Source of the DNA: Streptomyces sp. WZ-12
GTDB lineage: Bacteria > Actinomycetota > Actinomycetes > Streptomycetales > Streptomycetaceae
DNA length: 64,000 nucleotides
NCBI RefSeq assembly: GCF_028898845.1
Contig: NZ_CP118574.1
Span: forward strand, 8,357,001 to 8,421,000
Direction of reading: 5' to 3'
Numbering within the stretch: the stretch's first letter is position 1; the number at the start of each line of letters is the position of its first letter. The notes beneath the pieces are model-generated. The model saw only the letters and a program-made list of their open reading frames with translations, did not search any database and had not been told where the DNA came from. The position numbers and the translations under genes are program-made. Shown piece after piece: positions 17,311 to 27,384 of this stretch.

Positions 17311-18057
17311 ATGGATGAGGTCAAAGTCGTTATCGCCCATTCCGAGCGCGCGACCCTGCGCGTCGGCGACGTGTTCTTGAAGGTGGACGCCGATCGGGCG
17401 CGCATTGACGTCGAGGTCGAGGCGATGTTCCTCGCGCCGGTCCCGACCCCGGAGGTCCTGTGGCGCAAGCCGCCCGTGCTCGCGCTCGCCGCACTTCCGG
17501 GGACGACCCTTGGGCGCCTCGGCGGGCCGTCGACCGGGTCGTCGGCGGCGTGGGCCGCGGCGGGCGCCGCCATCCGAAAGCTGCACGACGCGCCGTTGCC
17601 GCCGCTGCCCGGCCGGGCCGGTCGGAGCATCGTCGCGCTGGCGGCGGAACTCGACGACGAGTGCGAGTTGCTCGTGACGAACGGCCTCCTGCCCGCCGAC
17701 CTGGTCACCCACAACCGCCAAGTCGCCGAGGCCGCACTCCGGCCGTGGAATCCGGCGTTCACGCACGGCGACCTGCAGATCGCGCACGTCTTCGTCGACC
17801 GCGACGTGGTCACCGGCATCATCGACTGGTCCGAGGCGGGCCAGGGTGATGCCCTGTACGACCTCGCCACCTTCACGCTCGGACACGAGGAGCACCTCGA
17901 CGACGTCCTCGCCGGCTATGGCGCCGACATCGACCTCGACGTGATCCACGCGTGGTGGTCGTTGCGAAGCCTGCTGGCGGTTCGCTGGCTGATCGAGCAC
18001 GGCTTCGACCCGTTCGCGCCGGGCTGTGAGGTCGACGTGCTGAGATCCCGGATGTGA
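17311..18057 (+). CDS. Aminoglycoside phosphotransferase-fold (APH) protein
   Basis: 248 residues of the APH/choline kinase fold. The catalytic loop FTHGDLQIAHVFVDRDVVTGIIDWSEAGQGDALYDLA has the Brenner motif HGDxxxxH/N (with His replacing the usual Asn) and the IDW aspartate that binds Mg-ATP. The N-lobe is short (VFLKVDADRARIDVEVEAM supplies the Lys and the Glu). Probably a small-molecule kinase; resistance to an aminoglycoside is not implied. Start ATG 17311; a second gene does not follow. The His-for-Asn change in the catalytic loop is worth noting. Confidence 0.8.
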   Translation: MDEVKVVIAHSERATLRVGDVFLKVDADRARIDVEVEAMFLAPVPTPEVLWRKPPVLALAALPGTTLGRLGGPSTGSSAAWAAAGAAIRKLHDAPLPPLPGRAGRSIVALAAELDDECELLVTNGLLPADLVTHNRQVAEAALRPWNPAFTHGDLQIAHVFVDRDVVTGIIDWSEAGQGDALYDLATFTLGHEEHLDDVLAGYGADIDLDVIHAWWSLRSLLAVRWLIEHGFDPFAPGCEVDVLRSRM

Positions 18058-18477
18058 GGCTGCGCGGGCCCGACTGCTACGCATGCGCTCTGACGCATCG
18101 AGCCGGCCATCTCCTGGGCTGATCGCCGCCCTTACTCTCGGCGAAGTACGGTGCGCGGTCGTCGCCAGCAGATGACGGCGCAGCCAGGGGTGACGAAAGC
18201 GTGCGGTCGGGGTTGTTCGCGGCTGCGGATCACCTTCAGCGTGCCTGCGGAGAAGTAGCCTGGCCCAGGGCTGAGATGCCCTGAGCCACCCGGTCAACTG
18301 CACTCCGACCGTGCGTCGATGTCAGTCCGAGCCGAAGAGTCCCACGCCCCATCCCAGCGTAGTGCCGTACGCAACGGCGGAGTTGTGTCCTGGCGATGAA
18401 GACGAACAAGTCGGCCAGGCCGACTTCCACCGCTCTTGCCCCGGCAGTGGCGCCGCCGGCGGTCTTGCTACGGCCGG
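18058..18477 (+). other. Intergenic region between convergent genes, no gene seen
   Basis: 420 bases between two convergent coding regions with no frame of typical codon use and no long hairpin. Confidence 0.35.
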
Positions 18478-19116
18478 TCAGCGCTCTTCGAAGACCGGGG
18501 TGACCTCCAGCTTCCCCTTGTCCGTGTCGCTCACCGGCAGGTTGACTGCGACCGGGACGGTGACGTGGTGCGTCTCATTCGGCGGGGTGACCACGAGGGC
18601 GGTGCCGCGGACGCCCGAGCCGCCGGTGTTGTTGATCGGGTAGGCGATGTTGGCGGTGGCCCTCTTCCCCGCCTTGAGGGTGAACGGCGTGCCCACTTCC
18701 TGCTTGTTGCGGTCCACCGACTGGGTGCCGTAGTTGGTCTTCATGTCGACGCCCGGGAACCCGTCCATCCGGCAGTTACCGCCGGTGTTCGTGAACGTGA
18801 TGAGGATATCGCCCAGACCTTCGCGGGCCTCGCCCTGGTTCTTCGCCGTGATGCGCAGATTTGCGGTGCGGCACGTCGACATCTTCGAGGGCGTGGAGGA
18901 GGCGTGCGAGCCATTCCCGGACGACGACCCGGACCCGCTGGAGGGGTTGGTCGACGATCCGCTGGACGAGTCCGAGGACGGCGCCGCGGCTGAGGGGGAG
19001 CCGCCCTTGCTGTTCGAGTCCGAGGAGTCGCTCGGCCCGCACGCGGTGAGCGCGGCGGAGGCGGCCAGTCCGACGGCGGTGGCGGTAACGGCCCTGCGGA
19101 CGGATATGCGGTGCAT
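18478..19116 (-). CDS. DUF4232 lipoprotein
   Basis: 212 residues: lipoprotein signal with lipobox LTAC (Cys26), a low-complexity Ser/Gly linker of about 50 residues, then a DUF4232 beta-sandwich (CRTANLRITAKNQGEAREGLGDILITFTNTGGNCRMDGFPGVDM...) with the two conserved cysteines and the closing strand HHVTVPVAVNLPVSD. Anchored outside the membrane; function unknown. ATG at 19116. Widespread in Streptomyces. Confidence 0.88.
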   Translation of the reverse strand: MHRISVRRAVTATAVGLAASAALTACGPSDSSDSNSKGGSPSAAAPSSDSSSGSSTNPSSGSGSSSGNGSHASSTPSKMSTCRTANLRITAKNQGEAREGLGDILITFTNTGGNCRMDGFPGVDMKTNYGTQSVDRNKQEVGTPFTLKAGKRATANIAYPINNTGGSGVRGTALVVTPPNETHHVTVPVAVNLPVSDTDKGKLEVTPVFEER

Positions 19117-19861
19117 GGTGTGCTCCTCGGTAGCTGCGGACGTGGTGCCCGGCGCAGTGGGTGTCCGTTGTCGATCCTCTCGCCCCCGGACGGCGGTCAG
19201 TATTCCAGCCAGGCGCTGTTGTCCTGCTAACTCCTGGCTAACGCCCGGCCCGTCGAAGACCGTCCTGACGCCCCGTCACCCTCGGCGCAGCCGCGCAGCC
19301 GCACAGCCGCACTGGCCACGACCGCGCGATCGCCCGGGGTGCAGGGCTCGAACCCTGACGCCTGCGCCGCGCGTCGCTCCTCCCTGGCTTCCCGCGTACC
19401 TTCGGAACGGTGCCGGACCGGCTGCGGGCCTTCACGTCATCTCCCCACATCATTTGCAAACGGCGTTCCCGAAATCAGCCCGGAAAGGGGCTTTTTGAGT
19501 CGATCGCGCATCCGCCACTCAGCCGCGACGGCAGTGCATGTGGTCCGGGGGAGTCCAGGCCAGCGACCCAGGTGACCACCTGGTGTTCCAACGTCGCCCA
19601 CTCGCCCGCGTGGTGGAGATGGGAACCCGGAGGCCGGGCCGGCGGCTTCCGTGGTGAGTGTCAATCAAAATCGCGCCGAAATCTGCGTAGTTGGTCAAGA
19701 CCGTCGATGTGGGATGGATCACGGCGGGCGCACTATCGGGCGAGGGGGCGGCGGCCTGATTCTGATCTCGTGTGTCGTCCACCGCCGGCGCTTAAAACGC
19801 GGTCCTAAGTCAAGGCGGGTAACGGTCCGTTGAGCGCAACAACAGCGAACGGAGAACACTC
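19117..19861 (+). other. Intergenic region upstream of pntA
   Basis: 745 bases without a convincing gene. A tRNA T-arm-like piece lies at 19341-19359 (see rejected items). The last 200 bases are less GC-rich than average and should hold the promoters of the divergent lipoprotein and pntAB genes. Confidence 0.35.
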
Positions 19862-21388
19862 GTGAGTGTCGGAGTCCTCAAGGAAGCGCGGGCGGGGGAG
19901 AATCGCGTCTCGGCCACGCCGTCGACGATCGAGTCGATTCGCAAGCTGGGGTACGACGTGATCGTCGACTCCGGCGCGGGCGTCGCGGCCGGCTTCACCG
20001 ACGACGCCTACCAGGCCGCCGGTGCGCGCATCGGCGAAGCGAGCGCCGCAGACGTGGTGTTGGGGGTCAACGCCCCGAGTCCGTCGCAGTTGGACCGGGT
20101 ACGGCCGGAGGCAACGGTGATCGCGCTGTTCGCGCCGGCGTTCGACCCCGCGATGGTCGAGGAGCTGGGCCGCCGGCCGTTCACGGCGCTGTCGATGGAC
20201 GCCGTACCGCGCATCAGCCGGGCGCAGTCGATGGACGTGCTGTCGTCGATGGCGAACATCGCCGGATACCGGGCCGTGGTCGAGGCGGCGCACGAGTTCG
20301 GGCGGTTCTTCACCGGCCAGGTGACGGCGGCCGGCAAGGTTCCGCCGGCGAAGGTGCTCGTCGCGGGCGCCGGCGTCGCGGGGCTGGCGGCTGTCGGGGC
20401 GTCGGGCTCGCTCGGCGCGATCGTGCGGGCGACCGACCCGCGGCCCGAAGTGGCCGACCAGGTAAGGTCGTTGGGGGGTGAGTACCTGTCGATCGAGTCC
20501 CCGGAGGCCGAGGTCTCGGCGACGGGTTACGCCAAGGAGATGGGCGACGACTACAAGGCGCGCGAGGTCGAGCTCTACCGCGCGCAGTGCCGCGAGGTCG
20601 ACATCGTCATCACCACCGCGCTGATCCCCGGGCGTCCCGCTCCGACGCTGATCACCGCGGAGATGGTGGCCGCTATGAAGCCGGGATCGGTGATCGTGGA
20701 CATGGCGGCCGCCAACGGCGGCAACGTGGTGGGCACGGTGGCGGGGGAGAAGGTCGTCACGGAGAACGGCGTGACGATCATCGGCTACACCGATCTGGCG
20801 GGCCGACTGCCTGCGCAGGCTTCGCAGATGTACGGCACGAACCTGGTGAACCTGCTGAAGCTGATGACACCGGGCAAGGACGCGTCGTTGGTGTTGGACT
20901 GGGACGATCCGGTGCAGCGCTCGATCACCGTCGTGCGCGAGGGCGAGTTGGCGTGGCCGCCCCCACCGGTCAAGGTCTCGGCGGTCCCGGTCCCGGCACC
21001 CGTGACCGCGACGGTGCCGGCGAAGCCCAAGAAGGCGCCGATGACGGCGGCGCGACGTTTCGGTGCCGTGGCGCTGGGCGCGCTGGCACTGTTCCTCACC
21101 GCGGGGTTCGCACCGGCTGCTCTCCTGCCCCACGTGACGGTCTTCGTGCTCGCGATCGTGATCGGCTACTACGTGATCGGCCACGTACACCACGCCCTGC
21201 ACACGCCGCTGATGTCGGTGACGAACGCGATCTCGGGGATCGTCGTCGTCGGCGCGCTGCTACAGATCGGTCACTCAGGCACTGCGGTCACGGCACTGTC
21301 GTTCCTGGCGATCCTGCTGGCCAGTATCAATGTCTTCGGCGGCTTCGCGGTGACGCGTCGCATGCTCGCCATGTTCAACCGGAGCTGA
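19862..21388 (+). CDS. pntA: NAD(P)+ transhydrogenase subunit alpha
   Basis: 508 residues, the full-length alpha subunit of the proton-translocating transhydrogenase, which makes NADPH from NADH. Starts [26 protein letters not shown], as in AlaDH/PNT N-terminal domains. The NAD-binding domain I has [33 protein letters not shown] (GAGVAGL). The C-terminal 110 residues hold four membrane helices, as in E. coli PntA, after an Ala/Pro linker. The GTG at 19862 follows GGAGA. One base separates it from pntB. Confidence 0.95.
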   Translation: MSVGVLKEARAGENRVSATPSTIESIRKLGYDVIVDSGAGVAAGFTDDAYQAAGARIGEASAADVVLGVNAPSPSQLDRVRPEATVIALFAPAFDPAMVEELGRRPFTALSMDAVPRISRAQSMDVLSSMANIAGYRAVVEAAHEFGRFFTGQVTAAGKVPPAKVLVAGAGVAGLAAVGASGSLGAIVRATDPRPEVADQVRSLGGEYLSIESPEAEVSATGYAKEMGDDYKAREVELYRAQCREVDIVITTALIPGRPAPTLITAEMVAAMKPGSVIVDMAAANGGNVVGTVAGEKVVTENGVTIIGYTDLAGRLPAQASQMYGTNLVNLLKLMTPGKDASLVLDWDDPVQRSITVVREGELAWPPPPVKVSAVPVPAPVTATVPAKPKKAPMTAARRFGAVALGALALFLTAGFAPAALLPHVTVFVLAIVIGYYVIGHVHHALHTPLMSVTNAISGIVVVGALLQIGHSGTAVTALSFLAILLASINVFGGFAVTRRMLAMFNRS

Positions 21389-21389
21389 C

Positions 21390-22808
21390 ATGTCTGCGAC
21401 CCTCGCCGCACAAGCGGCCTACCTCGTTGCCGCGTTGCTGTTCATTCTGGCGCTGGCAGGACTCTCCAAGCACGAGTCGGCGCGGCTCGGCAACGCGTTC
21501 GGCATGCTCGGCATGGGCGTCGCGCTGGTCGCGACGATCGTGCTCGCGGCCGCCGACGGCATCAACGCCGCCGCCCTCGGCCTGATGCTCCTGGCGATGC
21601 TGATCGGCGCGCTGATCGGCCTGCAGCGTGCCCGTGGCGTCGAGATGACCGGCATGCCCGAACTGATCGCGCTGCTGCACTCCTTCGTCGGTCTGGCGGC
21701 CGTGCTGGTGAGCTGGAACGGCTTCCTGAACGTCGAGAACCACCCGCAAGCACACGAGACCGCCGCCTTGGAGGCGCTCGGCACGCTGGGCATCCACCAC
21801 GCCGAGGTGTTCATCGGCGTGTTCATCGGCGCGGTGACGTTCACCGGCTCGATCGTGGCGAACCTGAAGCTCGCGGCGAAGATCAACTCCAAGCCGCTGG
21901 TGCTGCCGGGCAAGAACGCCCTGAACCTCGGCGCGTTGGGCCTGTTCGTCGCCCTGACCGTGTGGTTCGTGATCTCGCCGGAGCCGTGGCTGCTGATCAC
22001 GGTGACCGTCCTGGCGCTGGCGCTGGGCTGGCATTTGGTGGCCTCGATCGGCGGCGGTGACATGCCGGTCGTGGTCTCGATGCTCAACAGCTACTCCGGC
22101 TGGGCCGCCGCGGCATCGGGCTTCCTGCTCGGCAACGACCTGCTGATCGTCACCGGCGCGCTGGTCGGCTCGTCTGGTGCCTATCTGAGCTACATCATGT
22201 GCAAGGCGATGAACCGCTCCTTCCTCGCGGTCATCGCCGGCGGCTTCGGCATCGAGTCGACGTCGGGCTCGGACGTCGACTACGGCGAGCACACGGAGAT
22301 CACCGCCGAGGGCGCCGCCGAACTGCTCGGCGCGGCCCGGTCCGTGGTGATCACACCCGGGTACGGCATGGCCGTGGCGCAGGCGCAGTACCCGGTCGCG
22401 GAGCTCACTACGAAGCTGCGTGCGAAGGGCGTCAACGTGCGGTTCGGCATCCACCCGGTCGCCGGCCGACTGCCCGGCCACATGAACGTGCTGCTGGCCG
22501 AGGCCAAGGTGCCGTACGACATCGTGCTGGAAATGGACGAGATCAACGACGACTTCACCGAGACCGACGTCGTCCTCGTGATCGGCGCCAACGACACGGT
22601 CAACCCGGCCGGCGCCGAGGACCCCAGCAGCCCGATCGCCGGCATGCCGGTGCTCACCGTCTGGGAGGCCAACAAGGTCATCGTGTTCAAGCGCTCAATG
22701 GCCTCCGGATACGCGGGCGTACAGAACCCGCTCTTCTTCCGCGAGAACACCTCCATGCTCTTCGGCGACGCGAAGGACCGGATCGAGGACATCGTCGGCG
22801 CACTCTGA
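21390..22808 (+). CDS. pntB: NAD(P)+ transhydrogenase subunit beta
   Basis: 472 residues: eight or nine membrane helices in the first 270 residues (starting [22 protein letters not shown]) and then the NADP-binding domain III ([54 protein letters not shown]), where [10 protein letters not shown] is the NADP site and [10 protein letters not shown] the neighbouring loop. Ends with the conserved [29 protein letters not shown]. Co-transcribed with pntA, with one base between them. Confidence 0.96.
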   Translation: MSATLAAQAAYLVAALLFILALAGLSKHESARLGNAFGMLGMGVALVATIVLAAADGINAAALGLMLLAMLIGALIGLQRARGVEMTGMPELIALLHSFVGLAAVLVSWNGFLNVENHPQAHETAALEALGTLGIHHAEVFIGVFIGAVTFTGSIVANLKLAAKINSKPLVLPGKNALNLGALGLFVALTVWFVISPEPWLLITVTVLALALGWHLVASIGGGDMPVVVSMLNSYSGWAAAASGFLLGNDLLIVTGALVGSSGAYLSYIMCKAMNRSFLAVIAGGFGIESTSGSDVDYGEHTEITAEGAAELLGAARSVVITPGYGMAVAQAQYPVAELTTKLRAKGVNVRFGIHPVAGRLPGHMNVLLAEAKVPYDIVLEMDEINDDFTETDVVLVIGANDTVNPAGAEDPSSPIAGMPVLTVWEANKVIVFKRSMASGYAGVQNPLFFRENTSMLFGDAKDRIEDIVGAL

Positions 22809-22867
22809 GGTCCGCTGCTGAGCCTCCTCCAGCCCAACTGCCCGCCGGGCATGGGCGTGATCCGTGC

Positions 22868-23030
22868 CTAGCCTCGTTGCCGGGACTCCATCGTCACCGC
22901 CAGCGCGAAGAGCAACCGCCTGTCGACGGTTTCCTCGTGCACGGTCAGGCGGTACCGGTCGTCGAGCGTCTTGGGCTTGTCGATGCTCGCACGTGGTGGA
23001 TCGAGGTCGGCACGTGCACAGGGTAATTCG
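22868..23030 (-). pseudogene. Possible 3' fragment of a LURP-one/scramblase-like gene
   Basis: In one minus-strand frame the sequence reads IDKPKTLDDRYRLTVHEETVD, RRLLFALAVTMESRQRG, then stop. This resembles the last strand and helix of LURP-one-related proteins (compare the intact gene at 31531, which ends YAVDVMGPQDDTLLVILAVCVD). Upstream the frame continues only weakly and no start was found. Seen by eye only; the other frames of 22809-23458 are shadows. Confidence 0.25.
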
Positions 23031-23458
23031 GCTCTGCTGCGGCACCGACAGCAGGAAGCGGGCTTCCGAACCGCGGTCGGCTGCCGGCCAGGCCGCTGCC
23101 GTCGTCCAATCTCCTTCCACGCGCGGGCAGTTCACCATGCGACTCACTCGCTCAAGCGTCCGCGCAGCGCCTCGCACCAAGGTCTCGAACAGTGCCGTGG
23201 GCCTCGACGACGGGCTCGGCCGAACGCCTGGCCGGGGCGGTCGACCCATGAACGCCGCGATGGAACCCAGCGGTTCGGCCCCTGAGGGATCGAGCTGGTC
23301 CGATTCGCAGGCTGGCCCCGCCCCGGCACACGATGATGCCGAGCAGTCGCTGCTCGGCATCGGCGTGCACACCCCGGAGACTCCGGCCGGCGGATCCTCC
23401 ATCAACGCGAGGTGAACGGGCATGCCCGCTCATCCTCGGAGGTCGCCGGATGCGCCGG

Positions 23459-23692
23459 CTACTCGTGAGGGGCGGCTCCCGACGAGCGCCGGACGATGTT
23501 CACGTACTCCGCGTGCCAGCCGTTCTCGTCCTCGACGGGCACATAGGTCACCCGCAGGCCCTCGACCACGAAGGTGCCGTCCTCGATGGCCTGGCGGTCC
23601 ACCCGCACTTCACGGCCGTCATCCCCGTCGATGTACCCGGTGCCGCGGACCTGGTTGTACCACCGGACCACACCGCTGACCCTGTCGGCCAT
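23459..23692 (-). CDS. Divergent cold-shock-domain protein
   Basis: 77 residues: VSGVVRWYNQVRGTGYIDGDDGREVRVDRQAIEDGTFVVEGLRVTYVPVEDENGWHAEYVNIV. The layout follows a cold-shock domain, with RNP1-like RGTGYIDG, but RNP2 is replaced by REVRVDR and aromatic residues are lost, so nucleic-acid binding may be weaker or altered. The ATG at 23692 has GGAGG seven bases upstream. Its upstream region contains the perfect palindrome CTTGCGCAAG (23714-23723) in a relatively AT-rich stretch. Confidence 0.7.
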   Translation of the reverse strand: MADRVSGVVRWYNQVRGTGYIDGDDGREVRVDRQAIEDGTFVVEGLRVTYVPVEDENGWHAEYVNIVRRSSGAAPHE

Positions 23693-23992
23693 CTACCGCC
23701 TCCAACTTGGTTACTTGCGCAAGCCGTTAATTGTTGCACGTTGGGTATTCCCGGTCCCACGTGGAGGGCAATCCGATCAGATGTCTTAACTCCGCTACAG
23801 TCCCCGGCGCGTGGGCAGGGCGTCAGTGAGGTGGGCCGGTCCCGGGCAGAGGGCGGCCCCAGGCAAGCTCGGCGACACGCGGGGCATAGGCGGCGACGGT
23901 GAACATGCCATCCAGGCCGTCGAGGCGGGACGGGCCGATCTTGCCCCAGGCCCGCAGCAGGAAGTGTGCGTGCGGCCGCGACCCGGCCCGGG
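23693..23992 (-). other. Intergenic region with a short palindrome
   Basis: Upstream of the cold-shock-domain gene and downstream of the phosphatase gene. Contains CTTGCGCAAG (23714-23723) and an AT-rich stretch (AAGCCGTTAATTGTTGC) that is a plausible promoter area. Confidence 0.35.
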
Positions 23993-25087
23993 CTACTCCG
24001 AGGGTTCGCGCAGGCGCACGGCGAGGGCGGCGATGTCGTCGTTCAGGCGTCCTTTGTTGTAGCGGAGGAGGTCACGGTGCAGGGCCGTGAGGAGTTCGTG
24101 GGGCGAGGCCAGGGGCTGTTGGCGCATCCAGGCCGCCAGCGGGAAGAACCCGCCGTCATGGGCGCGGGCCTCGGAGACGCCGTCGGTGTAGAGGAGCAGC
24201 AGGCCACCGGCGCCGAAGTCGAAGGTGTCGATGGTGTAGTGATCGCCGATCAGCTCCGCGAGGCTGAGTGGCGGCGAGGGGCTGGTGGGTTCGAGGGCGC
24301 GGAGTCCCCCGCCGTTCAGGCGCAGTGGCGGGGGGTGTCCGCAGTTGAGGATCTCGATGCGCCCGCCTCCGTGCGGGATCTCGACGAGGAGGGCGGTGGC
24401 GAAGCGCTCCACGGGCCCGTCCAGGGGGAAGGCGGAGCTGTAACGGGTGCTGCTGGCGTCCAGCCGGCGGGCGATGCTGGCCATGTCGGCCTCGCTGTAG
24501 GCCGCTTCCCGGAAGGAGTTGACGATCGCCGCGGCCGCCCCCACCGCCGGCAGGCCCTTGCCCCGCACGTCACCGATGAGCAGTCTGACCCCGTATTGCG
24601 TGTCGGCGACCTCGTAGAAGTCCCCGCCGATGCGGGCCTCCGCCGCGGCCGCGAGATACAGCGACTCGACCTCGATGTTCCCGATCCGGCGGGGCATCGG
24701 GCTCAGCACCACCTGCTGCGCCGCGTCGGCGACGAGCCGTACCTGAAAGAGGGTCCGCTCACGTTGGAGTCGGACGTGGCTTCCGTACGCGGCCGCCACG
24801 GTGACCGCGATGATTCCCGAGGCCGTCCACCACGTTCCCAGGTCAGGGAAGACGATGCTGAGGCCGATCATGAGAAGCAGGCAGGCCGTCCCGAGCAGGA
24901 CGGTGGGGAGCACCGGCCACATGGCGGCGGCGAGGGCCGGTGCCGCGGGCAGGAGGCGACTGAAGGCCGTTTCCGGGGGAGTCGTGTATGCCAGGCCGGC
25001 GATGACGCAGGTCAGGACGACCGGAGAGAGCCGCACAAGCCTCCACCGGTCGTGTTGAAGGAGCCGCGGTCGTTCAGACTCGATCAT
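23993..25087 (-). CDS. Membrane-bound PP2C/SpoIIE-type serine phosphatase
   Basis: 364 residues: about five hydrophobic segments in the first 110 residues (VVLTCVIAGLAYTT, FSRLLPAAPALAAAMWPVLPTVLLGTACLLLMIG..., TASGIIAVTVAAAYGS), then a SpoIIE domain. Metal-binding motifs are present: EARIGGDFYEVAD (the first Asp), VRLLIGDVRGKGLPAVGAAAAIV (GDVxGKG), LLLLYTDGVSEAR (TDG) and RLNDDIAALAVR (DD). In Streptomyces such enzymes act on anti-sigma-factor antagonists in stress or development pathways. No sensor domain other than the membrane part. ATG at 25087. Confidence 0.9.
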   Translation of the reverse strand: MIESERPRLLQHDRWRLVRLSPVVLTCVIAGLAYTTPPETAFSRLLPAAPALAAAMWPVLPTVLLGTACLLLMIGLSIVFPDLGTWWTASGIIAVTVAAAYGSHVRLQRERTLFQVRLVADAAQQVVLSPMPRRIGNIEVESLYLAAAAEARIGGDFYEVADTQYGVRLLIGDVRGKGLPAVGAAAAIVNSFREAAYSEADMASIARRLDASSTRYSSAFPLDGPVERFATALLVEIPHGGGRIEILNCGHPPPLRLNGGGLRALEPTSPSPPLSLAELIGDHYTIDTFDFGAGGLLLLYTDGVSEARAHDGGFFPLAAWMRQQPLASPHELLTALHRDLLRYNKGRLNDDIAALAVRLREPSE

Positions 25088-25614
25088 ATTTCACAGGATA
25101 TCTACTCAGAGCGGGCAAAGTGCTCTAGCGGATGGGAGTCGGCCGTCTGTTGTTGCCAGGCTGGCGAGGGCGTGCCGCGCCGATGACGTGGTGGGCGGGA
25201 CGGGTTCGTGCCGGGCGGCCGGGGCGACGAGGAACACGGCCCCATTCCGCTCACGACTTCCGCCTCCGGGTGCGCGTTCGCCGTGGAACGAAGTGCCGGG
25301 GGACTTGGTGGCTGGGCGAGGCCCGTCTGCGGGCGCTGCCGGTTGTCCGTCGTACGGCTGGCCAGAGGGCGTGGTGTGGGCTCGGGAACGGTATGCACGT
25401 CAGTGAGGGGAGGGGGTGGTGTGTGCTGCGGCTGTCATGGGGGTGCGGAGGTCGGTGCCGGTGCCGGTTTGCCGGGGTGCCTCGTGAGGGCCGCTAGCCG
25501 CCCGGCGCGCGCTGCACAACTCCCCTCCCGGACGCGGTCGTTCACGACCACCGCCAGGAGTGACGTGCGCGCGGACCAGCGGCGAGTACCCACAGGCGGT
25601 GGGATGATGTGCCG
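25088..25614 (+). other. Intergenic region, no gene seen
   Basis: Repetitive GC-rich sequence; frames on both strands are Arg/Gly-rich without ribosome sites. Confidence 0.3.
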
Positions 25615-25932
25615 GTGACCGCCATCCCGTCCCCGTCTCCAGCCCCGTCGCCCTCCCCGACGTCTCGCGACCGCGCGCTCCGACGCGGCGTCAACGCGCT
25701 CATTCCGCAGGCCGAATCCGGCGCCGTCCCGGCCGCGGAGCAGGCCGCGGCCGCGCTGGCGGCGCTGGAGACGGTGCCGGTCCAGGCCGGCCTGCTGCGG
25801 GCGGCCGTGGTGCTGCTGGAAGAGCGCGCCCAGGTAAGCGACGACGAGAGAGAGCGAGCAGCCGCCGGCAGCACGGCAACTCTGCTGCGCCGTGCACTCG
25901 ACGGCCGCGACCGTCCCGCCCCGTCGTCCTAG
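25615..25932 (+). CDS. Hypothetical alanine-rich small protein
   Basis: About 105 residues: an unstructured Pro/Ser start (TAIPSPSPAPSPSPTS) followed by an alanine-rich helical part (RRGVNALIPQAESGAVPAAEQAAAALAALETVPVQAGLLRAAVVLLEERAQ), which could form a helical hairpin. Start GTG 25615 chosen over the in-frame 25609 without a clear ribosome site. Codon use is acceptable, but a long minus-strand frame also covers the region. Not recognised. Confidence 0.35.
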   Translation: MTAIPSPSPAPSPSPTSRDRALRRGVNALIPQAESGAVPAAEQAAAALAALETVPVQAGLLRAAVVLLEERAQVSDDERERAAAGSTATLLRRALDGRDRPAPSS

Positions 25933-26029
25933 GGTTTCTCCGCGCTGCCGCGCACGCTGACCGTCTGCCCGCTCGTCATCCTCGGCGACGTGGGCCGCCT
26001 GCTCCCCGTCGTTCCGGCATGCCGTCGCA

Positions 26030-27136
26030 TCAGCCCTCGCCGCCGTCCTCGCCGCCGTCCTCGTCCTCGTACTGGATGGTGCCGTCCTCGTCGAGCGGAA
26101 GGTGAATGCGGCTGGGGGCCTGTTGGTTGACATCGGACGGACGCGGCCCTTCGGGCCCGTCAGGTCCCCAGCGCAGCAGGCGGCGGACGCGGCCGATCCG
26201 GTAGACGGTGCCCAGGACCTCCAGTTGGTTGATCCGGCCGGCGCGTAGCCGGTCGGCGGCCTCGGCGTATGCGGCCAACTCCCCGTCCGCGGTATCAGAG
26301 TTGTCGGCGACCCGGGTACGGGCGTCGACACTGGGGTCGGCTTCCATGGGGATGAGGCCGCGCCCGCGCGGTTCCCACCACGTCAGGGAGAAGTCCAGCG
26401 TCTTCCGGGCATCATGCGCACTGAGGTGCAGGCCGCTGCCCGACTTCCACCCCGTCTCGGTCCGCTCCACGATTTTGAACGTCGCGGGGAGCAGCAGGAT
26501 GTCAGGGTGGGTCGCCACGGACTGCTGTGAGTCGAGGAGCACGTCGTCGGGGTACTGGGAGCCGGCGTAGGCCATGCCGCGCAGCGTCAGTCGTTCCGCC
26601 GCCTGGGCCGGGGTGACCGGCGCGTCCGGATCCAGGACGAAACCCTCATCGATCTTCCCGCTCCTGGAGCCACGTTCCCAGTTGGGGGTGACCGGCTCCG
26701 GATCGGTGGGGCGCGGCTGCTCGATGCCGTCCGGGCCCACGCCGACGTACTCCTCGGCACGCACGATCCGGTAGCGGGTGCCGAGCACGGTGAGTTCGTC
26801 GACGGGCTCGCTCTCCAACCGGGCGACCGCCGCCAGTAGCGCACGACGCTCCGCTCTGTCCTGCGCCTCGTCCTTCGCGCGGAACCACAGCAGCGAATTC
26901 AAGTTGTCACGGGCCATCTGCGGACAGCCCGTTGACACCGGAACCACCACCCGCCACCGCTGTTCGTCGTCCGCATCCTGCGCGGCCACACCGAACAGCG
27001 GCCCGCGGACCGCCACCTCGCCAACCTGAGCCGCGGCGTCAACTGCGTCGGCCTCCACGGCGGCTTCGACCGGTTCCACCGGAACTCGCACCACCATCGG
27101 TCGTACCCCGCCCGGCCGCACATCCCCATGGTCCAT
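26030..27136 (-). CDS. DUF5954 family protein
   Basis: 368 residues. Contains two similar segments: LTVLGTRYRIVRAEEYVGVGPDGIEQPRPTDPEP and LEVLGTVYRIGRVRRLLRWGPDGPEGPRPSDVNQ, i.e. an internal duplication of a 'LG..YRI.R......GPDG...PRP.D' unit typical of this Streptomyces family. The tail is acidic (IQYEDEDGGEDGGEG). The ATG at 27136 has GAGGG close upstream; the frame runs on to 27613 without family similarity. Function unknown. Confidence 0.75.
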   Translation of the reverse strand: MDHGDVRPGGVRPMVVRVPVEPVEAAVEADAVDAAAQVGEVAVRGPLFGVAAQDADDEQRWRVVVPVSTGCPQMARDNLNSLLWFRAKDEAQDRAERRALLAAVARLESEPVDELTVLGTRYRIVRAEEYVGVGPDGIEQPRPTDPEPVTPNWERGSRSGKIDEGFVLDPDAPVTPAQAAERLTLRGMAYAGSQYPDDVLLDSQQSVATHPDILLLPATFKIVERTETGWKSGSGLHLSAHDARKTLDFSLTWWEPRGRGLIPMEADPSVDARTRVADNSDTADGELAAYAEAADRLRAGRINQLEVLGTVYRIGRVRRLLRWGPDGPEGPRPSDVNQQAPSRIHLPLDEDGTIQYEDEDGGEDGGEG

Positions 27137-27384
27137 GCCCTCATCCTGCCGAACACGGCGCGCTCCTGACGGAGATTCCTCCCAATTCCTGCGTTCCGCA
27201 CGCGGGATCCGCGTCGCAGGTGTACGAGGCGAGGTCGACACCAGCAGCCGGCATCGCTGCCGGTGGTGTTCTTGGGAATACGGATCGGCGCCTGATTCTT
27301 GAAGGCGGTGGCACGGTCGACGTCGCCTCTTTGGCGTGCGGCCGGTCAAGTCCTGTCCGAACGAGGAAGTGCGGTGATCACGCA

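Noticed and set aside
19341..19359. tRNA T-arm-like sequence (GCAGGGCTCGAACCCTGAC)
   Set aside because: No anticodon or D arm can be folded on either side; could be an old attachment-site remnant but nothing supports it.
19805..21202. 465-residue minus-strand ORF
   Set aside because: Antisense of pntA, which has full family motifs.
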